From: Burkholderia cepacia ATCC 25416
Lineage (GTDB): Bacteria > Pseudomonadota > Gammaproteobacteria > Burkholderiales > Burkholderiaceae
Assembly (NCBI RefSeq): GCF_001411495.1
Contig: NZ_CP012981.1
Span: 1,860,001-1,924,000, forward strand
DNA: 64,000 nt
Reading direction: 5' to 3'
This document shows positions 30,995-42,248 of this stretch, piece after piece. The notes under the pieces are model-generated. The model saw nothing but the letters and a program-made list of their open reading frames with translations, searched no databases and had not been told where the DNA came from. The position numbers and the translations under genes are program-made. Numbering within the stretch: position 1 is the stretch's first letter; every line of letters begins with the position of its first letter.

Positions 30995-31105
30995 ATGAAA
31001 AGAACCGCAATCGCCATCGCGCTCGTCGCGATCACGCTGGCCGGGTGCATCGTCGTGCCGGCGCGGCCCGTGTACTACCGGCCGGCACCCGTCGTGATCT
31101 ACTGA
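30995..31105 (+). CDS. 36-residue lipoprotein
   Basis: A very short ORF with a clean lipoprotein signal: MKRTAIAIALVAITLAGC, lipobox LAGC at 15–18. The mature part is only ~19 residues, rich in Pro, Tyr and Val (VVPARPVYYRPAPVVIY). A GGGGGGCGGGCG purine-rich stretch precedes the ATG. It follows the YXWGXW gene by 13 bases. Its last 7 bases overlap the end of the convergent ClC gene. Function unknown; it may be an outer-membrane-anchored partner of the YXWGXW protein. Confidence 0.75.
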   Translation: MKRTAIAIALVAITLAGCIVVPARPVYYRPAPVVIY

Positions 31106-32670
31106 GCGTCGCGCGGGCCGGGCTGCGCCGCGCCGTTGGTCCCGGCCGCGGCCGGCTCGTTGTCGTGCGGCGCCGGCGCATCGGCGGCGCCTTCGGTCGG
31201 TGCGGCGGCGGGCGGTACTTCACCACCTTCGTCGCGCAGCGTGTCGAGCGGGTCGGCGGGCGCGGCGGCCGCATCCTGCGGCTCGGTGATGCCGGTTGCC
31301 ACCGTCGTGCTCGCCGCGGCTGCCGCGGCCGGTTCCGCGGCCGCGACGGGCGGCGCGAGATAGCGCAGCGCGAGCGTTTCGTAGAGCGGCGGCGCGAAGA
31401 AGCGCGATACGCGGCTCGACACCAACGCGGTGGCCATCAGCGAAATCACGAGTGCGTGACCGTTGATCATCTCCATCACGATCACGAACGACGTGATCGG
31501 CGACTGCGTGACGGCCGCCATATAGCCCACCATCGCGAGCGCGATCAGCATCGGCAGGCTCATGTTGCTGAACACGACGTGCAGCAGGTTGCCGAACCCT
31601 GCGCCGATCGACAGCGACGGGGCGAAGATCCCGCCGGGGATGCCCGGCAGGTACGAGGCGACCATCGACACCATTTTCAGGAACGGGTAGAACACCGACA
31701 GATGCTGGCTGCCGTCGAGCAGGCCGCGTGCTTCGGCATAGCCGCTGCCGAAGGTCGTGCCGCCCGATACGAGGCCGACGACGGCGATCGCGAAGCCGCA
31801 CAGCGCGGCGAACGCGATCGGCCGCTCGCGATACAGGCCCAGCAGCCGCGCGGGCAGCCAGCGTCCCGTGTTGAGCAGCAGCCAGCAGAACAGCCCGCCC
31901 GCGATTCCCGTCACGATCGCGGTGACCAGCACCGCGAGCGCCAGCAGTTTCGGGAAATGGGGGCCGGCATCGATCGTACCGAAATACGTGTAGTTGCCGT
32001 TCAGGCCGAGCGCGACGACGCCGGCGAGTATGATCGCGGTGATCAGCACGCCGCTGGCGCGCGCGGAGAAGCTGCGCGTCAGCTCCTCGATCGCGAACAC
32101 GATCCCGGCGAGCGGCGTATTGAACGCGGCCGACAGCCCGGCCGCCGCGCCGGCGAGCACCAGCTGGCGTTCGATCTGCGCGTTCGAGCGGGGGTAGAAG
32201 CGCCGCAGGTTGAACATCAGCGCCGCGCCGACCTGCACGGTTGGCCCTTCGCGGCCGATCGTGAAGCCGCCCAGGATGCCGAGGAACGACACCAACACCT
32301 TGCCGAACAGGATGCGCAGCGTCAGCAGCCGGGAGCCGAACGCGCTCGGGCGCGCATGCAGCGTCGCGATCACCTGCGGGATGCCGCTGCCCTCGGCGCC
32401 GCGGAAGAAGCGGCGCGTGATCCATACCGACACAGCGGCGATTGCCGGCGTCAGCAGCAGCGGCAGCCACGCGGCGTGATCGCGCATCGTGCGGAAGCTT
32501 TCGTAGCCCCAGTCGATCAGTCGCGCGTAGAGCACGGCCGCGAGGCCGACGACGATCGCGCCGAGCCAGAAAACGCCGTACTGGCGCCAGATTCTCAGCG
32601 AGCGTCGGGTGAGGGCGGGAAACAGGGCGGGAAGGGCGGCAAGAGCGGGGCGTGGCATCGGCGGGGCCAT
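31099..32670 (-). CDS. ClC-type chloride/proton antiporter
   Basis: 523 residues, about ten membrane helices. The three anion-pathway motifs are GSGIPQ at 94–99, GREGPT at 139–144 (E141 is the gating glutamate) and GIFAPSLSIGA near 365. The EE pair at 195–196 matches the internal proton glutamate of antiporters rather than channels. A ~85-residue alanine/proline-rich acidic tail follows the membrane part; there are no CBS domains. A leftward TATAAT lies about 20 bases before the start. Its end overlaps the convergent 36-residue lipoprotein gene. Confidence 0.93.
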   Translation of the reverse strand: MAPPMPRPALAALPALFPALTRRSLRIWRQYGVFWLGAIVVGLAAVLYARLIDWGYESFRTMRDHAAWLPLLLTPAIAAVSVWITRRFFRGAEGSGIPQVIATLHARPSAFGSRLLTLRILFGKVLVSFLGILGGFTIGREGPTVQVGAALMFNLRRFYPRSNAQIERQLVLAGAAAGLSAAFNTPLAGIVFAIEELTRSFSARASGVLITAIILAGVVALGLNGNYTYFGTIDAGPHFPKLLALAVLVTAIVTGIAGGLFCWLLLNTGRWLPARLLGLYRERPIAFAALCGFAIAVVGLVSGGTTFGSGYAEARGLLDGSQHLSVFYPFLKMVSMVASYLPGIPGGIFAPSLSIGAGFGNLLHVVFSNMSLPMLIALAMVGYMAAVTQSPITSFVIVMEMINGHALVISLMATALVSSRVSRFFAPPLYETLALRYLAPPVAAAEPAAAAAASTTVATGITEPQDAAAAPADPLDTLRDEGGEVPPAAAPTEGAADAPAPHDNEPAAAGTNGAAQPGPRDAQ

Positions 32671-32828
32671 CGGGCAAAGGAGACATTATAAAAAGGAACC
32701 GGGGCCGCAAAGTGGGCGACAGGGTTTCGCAAGCTTGTAGCATTTCGTTGCAAATGTAATTCAAGAGTAATGTTCGCGGCGGGTATCCGTCGTTAGCATC
32801 CCCAAATGGCTCGCTCTTCCCCGCAAAC

Positions 32829-33827
32829 GTGAAACGCATCCTCATCGTGAAAGTGACGTCGCTCGGCGATGTCGTCCAGACGCTGCCTGTCGTCGCGGAT
32901 CTGCATCGCGCCTTTCCCGGCGTAACGGTCGACTGGGCGGTGGACGAATCGTGCGCGGAGGTCGTGCGCTGGCATCCGGGCGTCAGCCATGTCCTTTGCG
33001 CGCCGCTGCGCCGTTTCAAGAAGATGCGCAATCGCGGCGACCTGAAGGCGATCTCGGCGTCGATCAGCGCGCTGCGGGCGCACCGCTACGATGCGGTGAT
33101 CGACCTGCACGGCGTCTACAAGAGCGCGATCATTTCGCTGCTGGCGCGCGCCGCGCGCCGCGTCGGCTACCAGACGCAGGATCTCGGCGAAACGGGCGCA
33201 CGCTTCGCGTATTCGCATCGCTTCGGCCCGCGGCCGGATTGCGATGCGTGGCACGGGATGCGCGTGAGCGCGGGCGAGGCGCTCGGTTACGCGCCCGAGG
33301 GTGTCGCCACGTACGGCATCGTCCCGCCGCAGGACGCGAACCTGCCGACGGCCGTGACCGACGGCGCACCGTTCATGCTGTTGTTCCATGCAACGTCCAA
33401 CCCCGACAAGAAATGGCCGGCCGATCACTGGGCCGCGCTCGCCACGCAGATGATGGCGCGCGGCGTGCGCGTGCTGTTGCCGTGGGGATCGGCTGCCGAG
33501 CATGACGACGCGCAGGACATCGCCGCGCGCGCGCCGGGGGCGGTCGTGCTGCCCGCGATGACGGTGCGCGAACTCGGTGCGGCGCTTGGCCGGGCTGCGC
33601 TCGTGGTGGGAGTCGATACGGGGTTCGTGCACATGGCGCACGCGTTGCAGCGGCCGACCGTGATGATTTTCGTCGCGACGTCGCGGCACCATTGCGGGAT
33701 CGGCGGCGCGCCGAATGCCCTGTCCATCGGCGAGCCGGGCGCGATGCCGTCGGTCGAGGAGGCGCTGGACGCGATCGATACGGTCTGCCCGGCCTACGGC
33801 GCGCTGCGCGCGCGACTGACCGCCTGA
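32829..33827 (+). CDS. waaC: LPS heptosyltransferase (WaaC/RfaC-like, GT9)
   Basis: 332 residues, glycosyltransferase family 9. It opens MKRILIVKVTSLGDVVQTLP and has VIDLHGVYKSAI and, at the nucleotide-sugar site, VGVDTGFVHMAHALQRPTV. The N-terminus and overall length fit heptosyltransferase I, which adds the first heptose to Kdo in the LPS inner core; heptosyltransferase II is less likely but not excluded. The 158-base gap to the divergent ClC gene must hold its promoter. Confidence 0.85.
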   Translation: MKRILIVKVTSLGDVVQTLPVVADLHRAFPGVTVDWAVDESCAEVVRWHPGVSHVLCAPLRRFKKMRNRGDLKAISASISALRAHRYDAVIDLHGVYKSAIISLLARAARRVGYQTQDLGETGARFAYSHRFGPRPDCDAWHGMRVSAGEALGYAPEGVATYGIVPPQDANLPTAVTDGAPFMLLFHATSNPDKKWPADHWAALATQMMARGVRVLLPWGSAAEHDDAQDIAARAPGAVVLPAMTVRELGAALGRAALVVGVDTGFVHMAHALQRPTVMIFVATSRHHCGIGGAPNALSIGEPGAMPSVEEALDAIDTVCPAYGALRARLTA

Positions 33828-33846
33828 CGAAGCGGGGCGGGCCGGT

Positions 33847-34026
33847 TCAGGCGAGCAGCGCCTCGACCGTGACGACGGCGGTGATCGCCGCCAGGTTCGC
33901 AAGCAGCGCCTCGAACACGAGGCCGCGCCACGTCTTCGGCCGGAAGCGCAGCGCGAGCAGGAGCGCGCCACCGAGCGCAAGCGCGAGGATCAGGACGAGA
34001 TCGGCATTGCCGAGGCGGATGTTCAT
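33847..34026 (-). CDS. 59-residue membrane protein
   Basis: A small protein with two hydrophobic stretches (LVLILALALGGALLLALRF, then FEALLANLAAITAVVTVEALL) separated by a basic turn (RPKTWRG). GGAG lies 10 bases upstream of the ATG at 34026 (leftward GGAGCCGCCGCC). No function recognised. It is convergent with the heptosyltransferase gene and follows the MHS transporter on the same strand. Confidence 0.65.
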   Translation of the reverse strand: MNIRLGNADLVLILALALGGALLLALRFRPKTWRGLVFEALLANLAAITAVVTVEALLA

Positions 34027-34129
34027 GGCGGCGGCTCCTTCGGGGCGGGATCCGGGGGCGCGCGGCGGCGCACCCGGGATCGAGTATAGGCAGCGCCGGC
34101 CACCGCGCAACCCGGGTCGCCCCGGAGAC

Positions 34130-35440
34130 TCAGACGAGCGACGCGTCGCGCGTTTCGCGCATCAGCAGCACGCCGATCAGGCTGATGGCCGCCGCAACCG
34201 ATACATACCCGCCGACCCACGACAGCCCGCCGCGCGCCGCCAGCAGTTGCGCGATGTACGGCGCGATCGACGCGCCGAGGATCCCGCCGAGGTTGTACGC
34301 GACTCCCGCACCCGTATAGCGGACGTTGGTCGGGAACAGTTCTGGCAGCAGCGCGCCCATCGGCGCGAACGTCACGCCCATCAGGAACAGCTCGATCGTC
34401 AGGAACAGCGCGACGAGCGGCATCGAGCCGCTGCCGAGCAGCGGTTCCATCGCGAAACCCGACAGCAGCGCGGCGATCGCGCCCACGACGAGTACCGGTT
34501 TGCGGCCGAAGCGATCGGATGCCCACGCGGACAGCGGCGTCGCGAGTCCCATGAACACGACCGCGAAACACAGCAGGCCGAGGAAGCTCTGGCGCGGAAT
34601 ATGCAGTGCCGACACGCCGTATGACAGCGAGAACACCGTCGAGATATAGAACAGCGTGTAGCAGACGACCATCGCGAGCGCGCCGAGCAGCGTCGGCTGC
34701 CAGTGTTGCGTGACGAGGGTTGCGACCGGCACGCGTACGCGCTCGTTGCGATCGAGTGCGGCCTGGAACGCGGGCGTTTCGGTGATCTTGAGTCGCACGT
34801 ACAGGCCGAGCGCGACGAGCACCGCGCTGACCAGGAACGGGATGCGCCAGCCCCAACTGCGGAACTGCTCGTCCGACAGCGACAACGCGAGCGCGAAGAA
34901 CAGGCCGTTCGACATCAGGAAGCCGACCGAGGGCCCGAGCTGCGGGAACATGCCGAACCAGCCGCGCTTGCCCTGTGGCGCATGCTCGGTCGCGAGCAGC
35001 GCGGCGCCGCCCCATTCGCCGCCGAGGCCGATCCCCTGGCCGAAGCGCAGCACGCACAGCAGCACCGGCGCGAGCGTGCCGATCGCGTCGTAGCCGGGCA
35101 CGAAGCCGATTGCGGTGGTGGATACGCCCATCACGAGCAGCGACGCGACGAGCGTCGATTTGCGCCCGATGCGGTCGCCGAAGTGCCCGAACAGGAACGA
35201 GCCGATCGGGCGCGCGATGAATGCGATGCCGAACGTGACGAACGCGGACAGCGCCTGTGCGGTCGCGGAGCCGTGTGGAAAGAATACGGGGCCGATGACG
35301 AGCGCGGCAGCCGTTGCGTACACATAGAAATCGTAGAACTCGATCGCGGTGCCGATGAAGCTCGCGAACACGATGCGCCGGTGGCTGACGGCGCCGGCCG
35401 AACCGGTTGCGTGTGCAACGGTCGGGGGGGATGCGGACAT
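34130..35440 (-). CDS. MHS-family MFS metabolite:proton symporter
   Basis: 436 residues, twelve membrane segments. The MHS-type features are SFIGTAIEFYDFYVYATAAAL at the start, GSFLFGHFGDRIGRK (loop 2–3) and LGGEWGGAALLATEHAP. Related proteins import proline/betaine, shikimate, citrate or aromatic acids; the substrate cannot be told from sequence. No catabolic genes are adjacent. Confidence 0.9.
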   Translation of the reverse strand: MSASPPTVAHATGSAGAVSHRRIVFASFIGTAIEFYDFYVYATAAALVIGPVFFPHGSATAQALSAFVTFGIAFIARPIGSFLFGHFGDRIGRKSTLVASLLVMGVSTTAIGFVPGYDAIGTLAPVLLCVLRFGQGIGLGGEWGGAALLATEHAPQGKRGWFGMFPQLGPSVGFLMSNGLFFALALSLSDEQFRSWGWRIPFLVSAVLVALGLYVRLKITETPAFQAALDRNERVRVPVATLVTQHWQPTLLGALAMVVCYTLFYISTVFSLSYGVSALHIPRQSFLGLLCFAVVFMGLATPLSAWASDRFGRKPVLVVGAIAALLSGFAMEPLLGSGSMPLVALFLTIELFLMGVTFAPMGALLPELFPTNVRYTGAGVAYNLGGILGASIAPYIAQLLAARGGLSWVGGYVSVAAAISLIGVLLMRETRDASLV

Positions 35441-35734
35441 GGATGTCTCCGTTTTGTCGTTAGGGCGGTCGGCTGGGCGTGCGGTCGGACAGGCGGACGC
35501 CTGCCGGGGAGCAGCCGAGCGGATGATGCGGTAGCGGCGTGGACGCGCGCCATGGCGCGGACGTCACCCGCCGGTCGACGATGGAGACGGGTACGTCGCC
35601 GCCGCCCGGTGCCGGCGTGGTCGGCTCGCATGCCGGGTGGGGCGCACGAACGCGCGCGCGGCGTGATGGCCGCGCGATTGCGGAAAATTATAGCCAGCGC
35701 TGCCGCGCACCGGCAATCGCGGTGCGGCGGCCGG

Positions 35735-36226
35735 TCAGTCGATCGATTGCGCCTGCGCCGACGCGGTGCTTTGCAGCTGGAAGTGGCCGTCGTCGTTGAA
35801 GAGCCAGCCTTCCATCATTTCGAGCCGGCCGTTGCCGTCGAGCAGCCGCGACGGTGGCGGCGGCAGCGGCGCCGAGCGGCGCAGCGACGCGAGCGCGAGC
35901 GCTTCCGCTTCGCTGTCGCCGTTGCTGCGATAGACGGACGCGTTGACGAGCCGGCCGCTGCCATCGACGGTGAAGGCCACGACGACGAGCGAACGGAGCA
36001 TGGCCTGCGGCGTGCCGTGCAGCAGGCCGGACGGATTGCGTTCGGCGACACGCTGCGCGACTTCGACGCGGTATTGGTCGAGGCTGCCACTGCGTGTGAT
36101 CGACGGAATCGTCAGGATCGAGTGCAGCGACGGAGGCGGCGTGATCGTGCACGCCGCGAGCATGGCGACGACGGCCAGTGCAACTGCACGCAGCCGGTCG
36201 ACGCGCGAACGGGAAAGGGGGCGCAT
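35735..36226 (-). CDS. lipoprotein with TonB-C-like domain
   Basis: 163 residues. Lipobox LAAC at 23–26. The middle (about 75–115) has the TonB C-terminal-like pattern: SLVVVAFTVDGSGRLVNASVYRSNGDSEAEALALASLRR, followed by a proline turn. There is no proline-rich periplasm-spanning arm, so it is not a standard TonB; proteins of this kind are of unknown function. It stands alone, leftward. Confidence 0.75.
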   Translation of the reverse strand: MRPLSRSRVDRLRAVALAVVAMLAACTITPPPSLHSILTIPSITRSGSLDQYRVEVAQRVAERNPSGLLHGTPQAMLRSLVVVAFTVDGSGRLVNASVYRSNGDSEAEALALASLRRSAPLPPPPSRLLDGNGRLEMMEGWLFNDDGHFQLQSTASAQAQSID

Positions 36227-36560
36227 GGGAGGCTAGCCAGAAGTGACTATAAAAAAATGATAGGCGCACGGGCGCGAGCCGGCATCGGGAGAAACACATA
36301 ACGGGCGATGCCGGGTGTCGCGATCGCTGATGGCGAGGCAGCGTGCGCCCGCGTATCGCGATGTGACGTGACATGTGACGGCACGCTCGCGCGGCTGCCG
36401 CACGTCCGCATCCCGGTGCGCGTGTTGCACGGTTGAAAGCAAGGCGAGGAACGCGACCGGCGCGCAGGCGCTTGGAGATGGTTCGGCAGCGCGCATCCGT
36501 CGCCGCGGGCAGCACCGCGGCGGATGCCCGCGCAATCGTCAGCGACGCGTGCCGCCCGGT
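36227..36560. other. intergenic region
   Basis: 334 bases between the TonB-C-like lipoprotein and the 97-residue protein. Short imperfect palindromes (for example around GTGACGTGACATGTGACG) but no gene, clear promoter or terminator that I can support. Confidence 0.4.
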
Positions 36561-36854
36561 TCAGAAACCGTGCGTGACGAGTGACAGGACCGACAGGTCG
36601 GGGTGCGTGCCGTCGATGATGCTCTTGCCGACATGCACGGCTTCGTGGACGGCTTCATCGAGGCTGGCGAAGCTTTCCTCGCCGTCCGCATGGAACGGTA
36701 CCGCGTGGCCGGGTAACGCGGGATTCGCGCCGGGATGGCATACGTAGCCGGTGTAGGTATAGCGCGTGTCGCTGCCGGGCACGGCAGCCGGCACGACATG
36801 GACCTCGAAGCCTTCGTAATCGACGTGTTCCGTCGGTATCGACAGTTCGGTCAT
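36561..36854 (-). CDS. hypothetical 97-residue protein
   Basis: A small, acidic soluble protein (MTELSIPTEHVDYEGFEVHV … FHADGEESFASLDEAVHEAVHVGKSIIDG). The C-terminal part looks like a small alpha/beta domain in which a helix follows FASLDEA. GGAG six bases before the ATG at 36854 favours this start over an earlier in-frame Met. No family recognised; isolated gene. Confidence 0.7.
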   Translation of the reverse strand: MTELSIPTEHVDYEGFEVHVVPAAVPGSDTRYTYTGYVCHPGANPALPGHAVPFHADGEESFASLDEAVHEAVHVGKSIIDGTHPDLSVLSLVTHGF

Positions 36855-37042
36855 GGCGATCTCCGTGTACCGCACGCAGGGGTGGCGCGCGCGGCATCGA
36901 GTACGCGGCGGCGGTTGTGTCGCCGTGTTGATCGAATTCTAGGTGATCGAGCGGCTGGCCGGGAGGCTTCCGGCGCGCTGCGGCGCGATGACGGGCTGCT
37001 GCCCGTGCCGTTTCGACGAACGGGTTCGCGCGCGGCGCTGCA

Positions 37043-37438
37043 TCATTGTTTGCAGCGGGCGTCCTTGCGCTGCACGACGATGATCACCGGGTATTTCTGG
37101 CCGTGGTCGAGCTCCACGCGTGCCACGACGGTGAGCGTCGCCGGATCGGAATCGTCGTACACGCTCACCTGTTCGTTGCGCAGGTAGGTCACGCCGGTGC
37201 AGTTCGACGTGCGTCCGTCGTCTCCCACCTTGCACTGGAGGTCGTTGTCTTTCAGGTAGTTGTACGGCGACGGGCTCGCGAGGTATTCGCTCAGGCCGCG
37301 CGGCGAGCCGCCGACGCCGGACACGTATGCGATCGCGCACGACGCTTGCGCGTCGCTGCCGGACGCGGTGTCGGCTGCCGCGTGCGTGCTGACGGCCGCG
37401 AGCAAGGCGACGAGCGACGAGACGATGAGGGGCTTCAT
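37043..37438 (-). CDS. hypothetical secreted protein
   Basis: 131 residues with a signal peptide (MKPLIVSSLVALLAAVSTHA, cleavage near 21). The mature domain has four cysteines (CAIAYVSG, LQCKVGD, SNCTGVTYL and DARCKQ), likely two disulphides, and a VELDHGQKYPVIIVVQRKD end. Function not recognised. Monocistronic; it lies just downstream of tRNA-Ser(UGA) and its terminator. Confidence 0.75.
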   Translation of the reverse strand: MKPLIVSSLVALLAAVSTHAAADTASGSDAQASCAIAYVSGVGGSPRGLSEYLASPSPYNYLKDNDLQCKVGDDGRTSNCTGVTYLRNEQVSVYDDSDPATLTVVARVELDHGQKYPVIIVVQRKDARCKQ

Positions 37439-37534
37439 GACGTGGGTTTCCCGTTTCGCGAATCGGAGCGCCGGATTGTAACGGCATCCGGCGGGACGCG
37501 TCGGAACGTGGGGGAAAGCCGTACGAGAACCAAC

Positions 37535-37570
37535 AAAAAACCCCGTCATTCGCTGAATGGACGGGGTTTG
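37535..37570 (-). terminator. intrinsic terminator after tRNA-Ser(UGA)
   Basis: Leftward: AAACCCCGTC, an inner stem ATTC/GAAT with a single bulge, GACGGGGTTT and a T-tract. Confidence 0.88.
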
Positions 37571-37580
37571 GCAAACTTCC

Positions 37581-37668
37581 TGGCGGAAGCGGTGAGATTC
37601 GAACTCACGGACAGTTTCCCGTCGCCGGTTTTCAAGACCGGTGCCTTAAACCGCTCGGCCACGCTTCC
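37581..37668 (-). tRNA. tRNA-Ser(UGA)
   Basis: 88 bases with encoded CCA. Acceptor GGAAGCG pairs with CGCTTCC; anticodon stem CCGGT/ACCGG around CTTGAAA (anticodon TGA); long variable arm; T-loop GTTCGAATC. TACAAT 13 bases upstream (leftward strand, 37681–37686) is a likely -10. Confidence 0.97.
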
Positions 37669-37712
37669 ACACGAGGCGGCATTGTAACCGAAATGCCGCG
37701 ATCTTCATGCCC

Positions 37713-38927
37713 TCAATCGTCGCGCAGGAACAATTCCTGCAGGTCGTTGAGGAAACGCTGGCCGAGCGGCGTCGGCGCGATCTGCGCGAAATCGCGTGCG
37801 ATCAGTCCGCGCCGTTCCGCTTCCTGCAGTGCCGGCTCGATCGTGCTCATCGGCAGGCCGGTGCGCTCGGCGAAGCTGTGCACGGGGAAGCCCTCGACGA
37901 GCCGCAGCGTGTTCAGCATGAACTCGAACGGCAGGTCGCGCGCGCCGACTTCACGTTCTTCCTGCACGGCCGTGCCGGCCATCGCCTGCTCGATGAAGGT
38001 CGCAGGATGCTTGTAGCGTGCCTGCCGCAGGATCCGGTTCGGGAACGACAGCTTCGTGTGCGCGCCCGCACCGATCCCGAGATAGTCGCCGAAACGCCAG
38101 TAGTTCAGGTTGTGCTTGCACTGATGATTCGGCTTCGCATACGCGGACACTTCGTAGCGCCCGTAACCGGCCTCGGCCGTACGTGCGTGAATCCATTCCT
38201 GCATGTCGGCCGACGCGTCGTCATCGGGGACGACCGGCGGAAACTTCGCGAACAGGGTATTCGGCTCGAGCGTCAGGTGATACAGCGACAGATGCGGCGG
38301 CGCGTACGACAGTGCGGTTTCGATGTCGGTACGGCATTCGTCGAGCGTCTGGTTCGGCAGCGCGAACATCAGGTCGAGGTTGAAGTTGTCGAAGTTCTTC
38401 GCGGCGATCTCGACGGCCGCGCGAGCCTGCGCGGTGTCGTGAATCCGGCCGAGCGCCTTCAGGTGCGTTTCGTTGAAGCTCTGGATGCCGACCGACAGGC
38501 GGTTCACGCCGCTCGCGCGGAACTGCGCGAACTTCGCGGCCTCGAACGTGCCCGGATTCGCCTCGAGCGTGATCTCGGCATCGGCGTCGAGCGGCAGCAG
38601 CGCGCGCACGTCGGACAGCATCCGGTCGAGGCCGGCGGCCGACAGCAGGCTCGGCGTGCCGCCGCCGATGAACACCGTATGCACCTGCCGGCCCCACACG
38701 AGCGGCAGCGCCTGCTCGAGATCGGCGCGCAGCGCGTCGAGATACTCGGTTTCCGGAAACCGTTCGCCTTTCCACTCGTGCGAGTTGAAATCGCAGTACG
38801 GGCACTTGCGCACGCACCACGGGAAATGCACGTACAGCGCGAGCGGCGGCAGCGACGTGAGCCGTACCTGGCCGGGCGACGTGAAGGTCGCGACGACGCG
38901 TGCGCCGGTTTCCGCGGCCTGGCTCAT
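37713..38927 (-). CDS. hemW: radical SAM heme chaperone HemW
   Basis: 404 residues. The radical-SAM cluster motif is C38-x3-C42-x2-C45 in FPWCVRKCPYCDFNSH, followed by FIGGGTPSLL. The C-terminal HemN-like domain ends with the winged helix (GLIARDFAQIAPTPLGQRFLNDL). HemW proteins resemble coproporphyrinogen dehydrogenase but lack its activity and handle heme insertion; the motif spacing here fits HemW. It follows rph and rdgB in one leftward cluster (34 bases after rdgB). Confidence 0.92.
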   Translation of the reverse strand: MSQAAETGARVVATFTSPGQVRLTSLPPLALYVHFPWCVRKCPYCDFNSHEWKGERFPETEYLDALRADLEQALPLVWGRQVHTVFIGGGTPSLLSAAGLDRMLSDVRALLPLDADAEITLEANPGTFEAAKFAQFRASGVNRLSVGIQSFNETHLKALGRIHDTAQARAAVEIAAKNFDNFNLDLMFALPNQTLDECRTDIETALSYAPPHLSLYHLTLEPNTLFAKFPPVVPDDDASADMQEWIHARTAEAGYGRYEVSAYAKPNHQCKHNLNYWRFGDYLGIGAGAHTKLSFPNRILRQARYKHPATFIEQAMAGTAVQEEREVGARDLPFEFMLNTLRLVEGFPVHSFAERTGLPMSTIEPALQEAERRGLIARDFAQIAPTPLGQRFLNDLQELFLRDD

Positions 38928-38961
38928 GCAACCTCCCGCAGCGAAGGGGTATCGGGCATGC

Positions 38962-39588
38962 TCATGCCTCCTCCGCGAGCCGCGCCAGCAGCGCCTTCAG
39001 CGCCAGCGCGCGGTGGCTGTGCGTGTTCTTCACGGCCGGTTCGAGTTCGGCGGCCGTCGCGCCGAGCGAAGGCAGATAGAAATACGGGTCATAGCCGAAT
39101 CCGTGCTCGCCGCGCGGGGTGTCGACGATCTCGCCCGCCCAGCGTCCTTCGGCGAACAGCGGCTCGGGGTCGTCCGCATGGCGCACGAGCGCGAGCACGC
39201 AGCAGTAGTATGCGCGCCGGTCGTCGACGCCGCGAAGCTGCTCGACGAGATACGCGTTGTTCGCCGCATCGCCCTTGTCGCGGCCCGCGCGCTGCGCATA
39301 ACGCGCCGAATAGACGCCCGGCGCGCCGCGCAGCACGCGCACGCACAGGCCCGAATCGTCGGCGATCGCCGGCAGCCCGGTGAGCCGCGACGCGTGACGC
39401 GCCTTCGTCAGCGCGTTCTCGATGAAGGTGCCGAACGGCTCCTCCGCCTCGGGCACCGCGAGGTCGCCCTGCGGGACGATCTCGATGCCGACCGTCGAGA
39501 ACAGCGCGGTGAATTCGCGCAGCTTGCCGGCGTTGTTCGACGCGAGGACGATGCGCGACAGCGGTGCGATGGTGTGGTCGTCCGGCAT
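38962..39588 (-). CDS. rdgB: non-canonical purine NTP pyrophosphatase (RdgB/HAM1)
   Basis: 208 residues. Opens with IVLASNNAGKLREF, then GTFIENALTKARHAS and IADDSGLCVRVLRGAPGVYSARYA, and ends HGFGYDPYFYLPSLGATAAEL … SHRALALKAL. It removes dITP and XTP from the nucleotide pool. Only one base separates it from the rph stop, so the two are coupled; this pairing is common in proteobacteria. Confidence 0.96.
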   Translation of the reverse strand: MPDDHTIAPLSRIVLASNNAGKLREFTALFSTVGIEIVPQGDLAVPEAEEPFGTFIENALTKARHASRLTGLPAIADDSGLCVRVLRGAPGVYSARYAQRAGRDKGDAANNAYLVEQLRGVDDRRAYYCCVLALVRHADDPEPLFAEGRWAGEIVDTPRGEHGFGYDPYFYLPSLGATAAELEPAVKNTHSHRALALKALLARLAEEA

Positions 39589-39589
39589 G

Positions 39590-40321
39590 TCAGGCGCCCA
39601 GCACGTCTTTCTGAAGCTGCACGAGCCCGGCGATCCCGCCTTGCGCGAGGTCGAGCAGCGCGTTCATCTCGGCGCGCGAGAACGGCACGCCTTCCGCCGT
39701 GCCCTGGACTTCGACGAAGCCGCCGGCGCCCGTCATCACGACGTTCATGTCGGTATCGCAGCGCGAATCTTCCGCGTAATCGAGGTCGAGCACGGGCGCG
39801 CCCTCGTACACGCCGACCGAGATCGCGGCGACGTGGTCGGTGATCGGCGAGCGCGTGAGCTTGCCGGCCGCGATCAGCGTCGACACGGCGTCGTGTGCGG
39901 CGACGAACGCGCCGGTGATGCTCGCCGTGCGCGTGCCGCCGTCGGCCTGGATCACGTCGCAGTCGATGTGGATCGTGCGCGGGCCGAGCGCCTCGAGGTC
40001 GAACACGGCGCGCAGCGCGCGGCCGATCAGGCGCTGAATTTCCTGCGTGCGGCCGGTCTGCTTGCCGCGTGCGGCTTCGCGGTCGCTGCGCGTGTGCGTC
40101 GCGCGCGGCAGCATGCCGTATTCGGCGGTCAGCCAGCCTTGCCCGCGGTCGCGCAGGAAATCGGGCACGCGTTCGGAGACGCTCGCGGTGCAGAGCACCT
40201 TGGTGTCGCCGAATTCGACCAGCACCGAGCCTTCGGCGTGTTTCGTGTAGTGGCGCGTGAGGGCGACCTTGCGCAGTTCGTCGGCGCGGCGGCCGCTCGG
40301 GCGGGAAACGGAGGACGTCAT
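39590..40321 (-). CDS. rph: ribonuclease PH
   Basis: 243 residues. It opens with R/K-rich [22 protein letters not shown] and has [41 protein letters not shown] and [19 protein letters not shown], the phosphate-binding and catalytic parts of this phosphorolytic 3'-exonuclease for tRNA ends. It is divergent from yicC, another RNA-decay gene, and followed by rdgB and hemW. Confidence 0.97.
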   Translation of the reverse strand: MTSSVSRPSGRRADELRKVALTRHYTKHAEGSVLVEFGDTKVLCTASVSERVPDFLRDRGQGWLTAEYGMLPRATHTRSDREAARGKQTGRTQEIQRLIGRALRAVFDLEALGPRTIHIDCDVIQADGGTRTASITGAFVAAHDAVSTLIAAGKLTRSPITDHVAAISVGVYEGAPVLDLDYAEDSRCDTDMNVVMTGAGGFVEVQGTAEGVPFSRAEMNALLDLAQGGIAGLVQLQKDVLGA

Positions 40322-40494
40322 GTGGGAATCGCGGAACGAGAGGAAACCCCGATTTTAGCGCCGAACGGCGGGCTTGCCCGGCGGGGTGGTTCCCAAAAAT
40401 GGGATAATGCGCGCTTCCCGCCCCGCGCTTTCCGATGCGCCGGGCGCCTCGACATATCCCCGCCCGCGAGGGCACCCAGACGGCGAGACGAACC

Positions 40495-42190
<1,696 letters not shown>

Positions 42191-42248
42191 CGCGGGGGAC
42201 GAGGGACATAAGGTAGAATAAGGACTATATTCAGAAGGAATTACCAAC

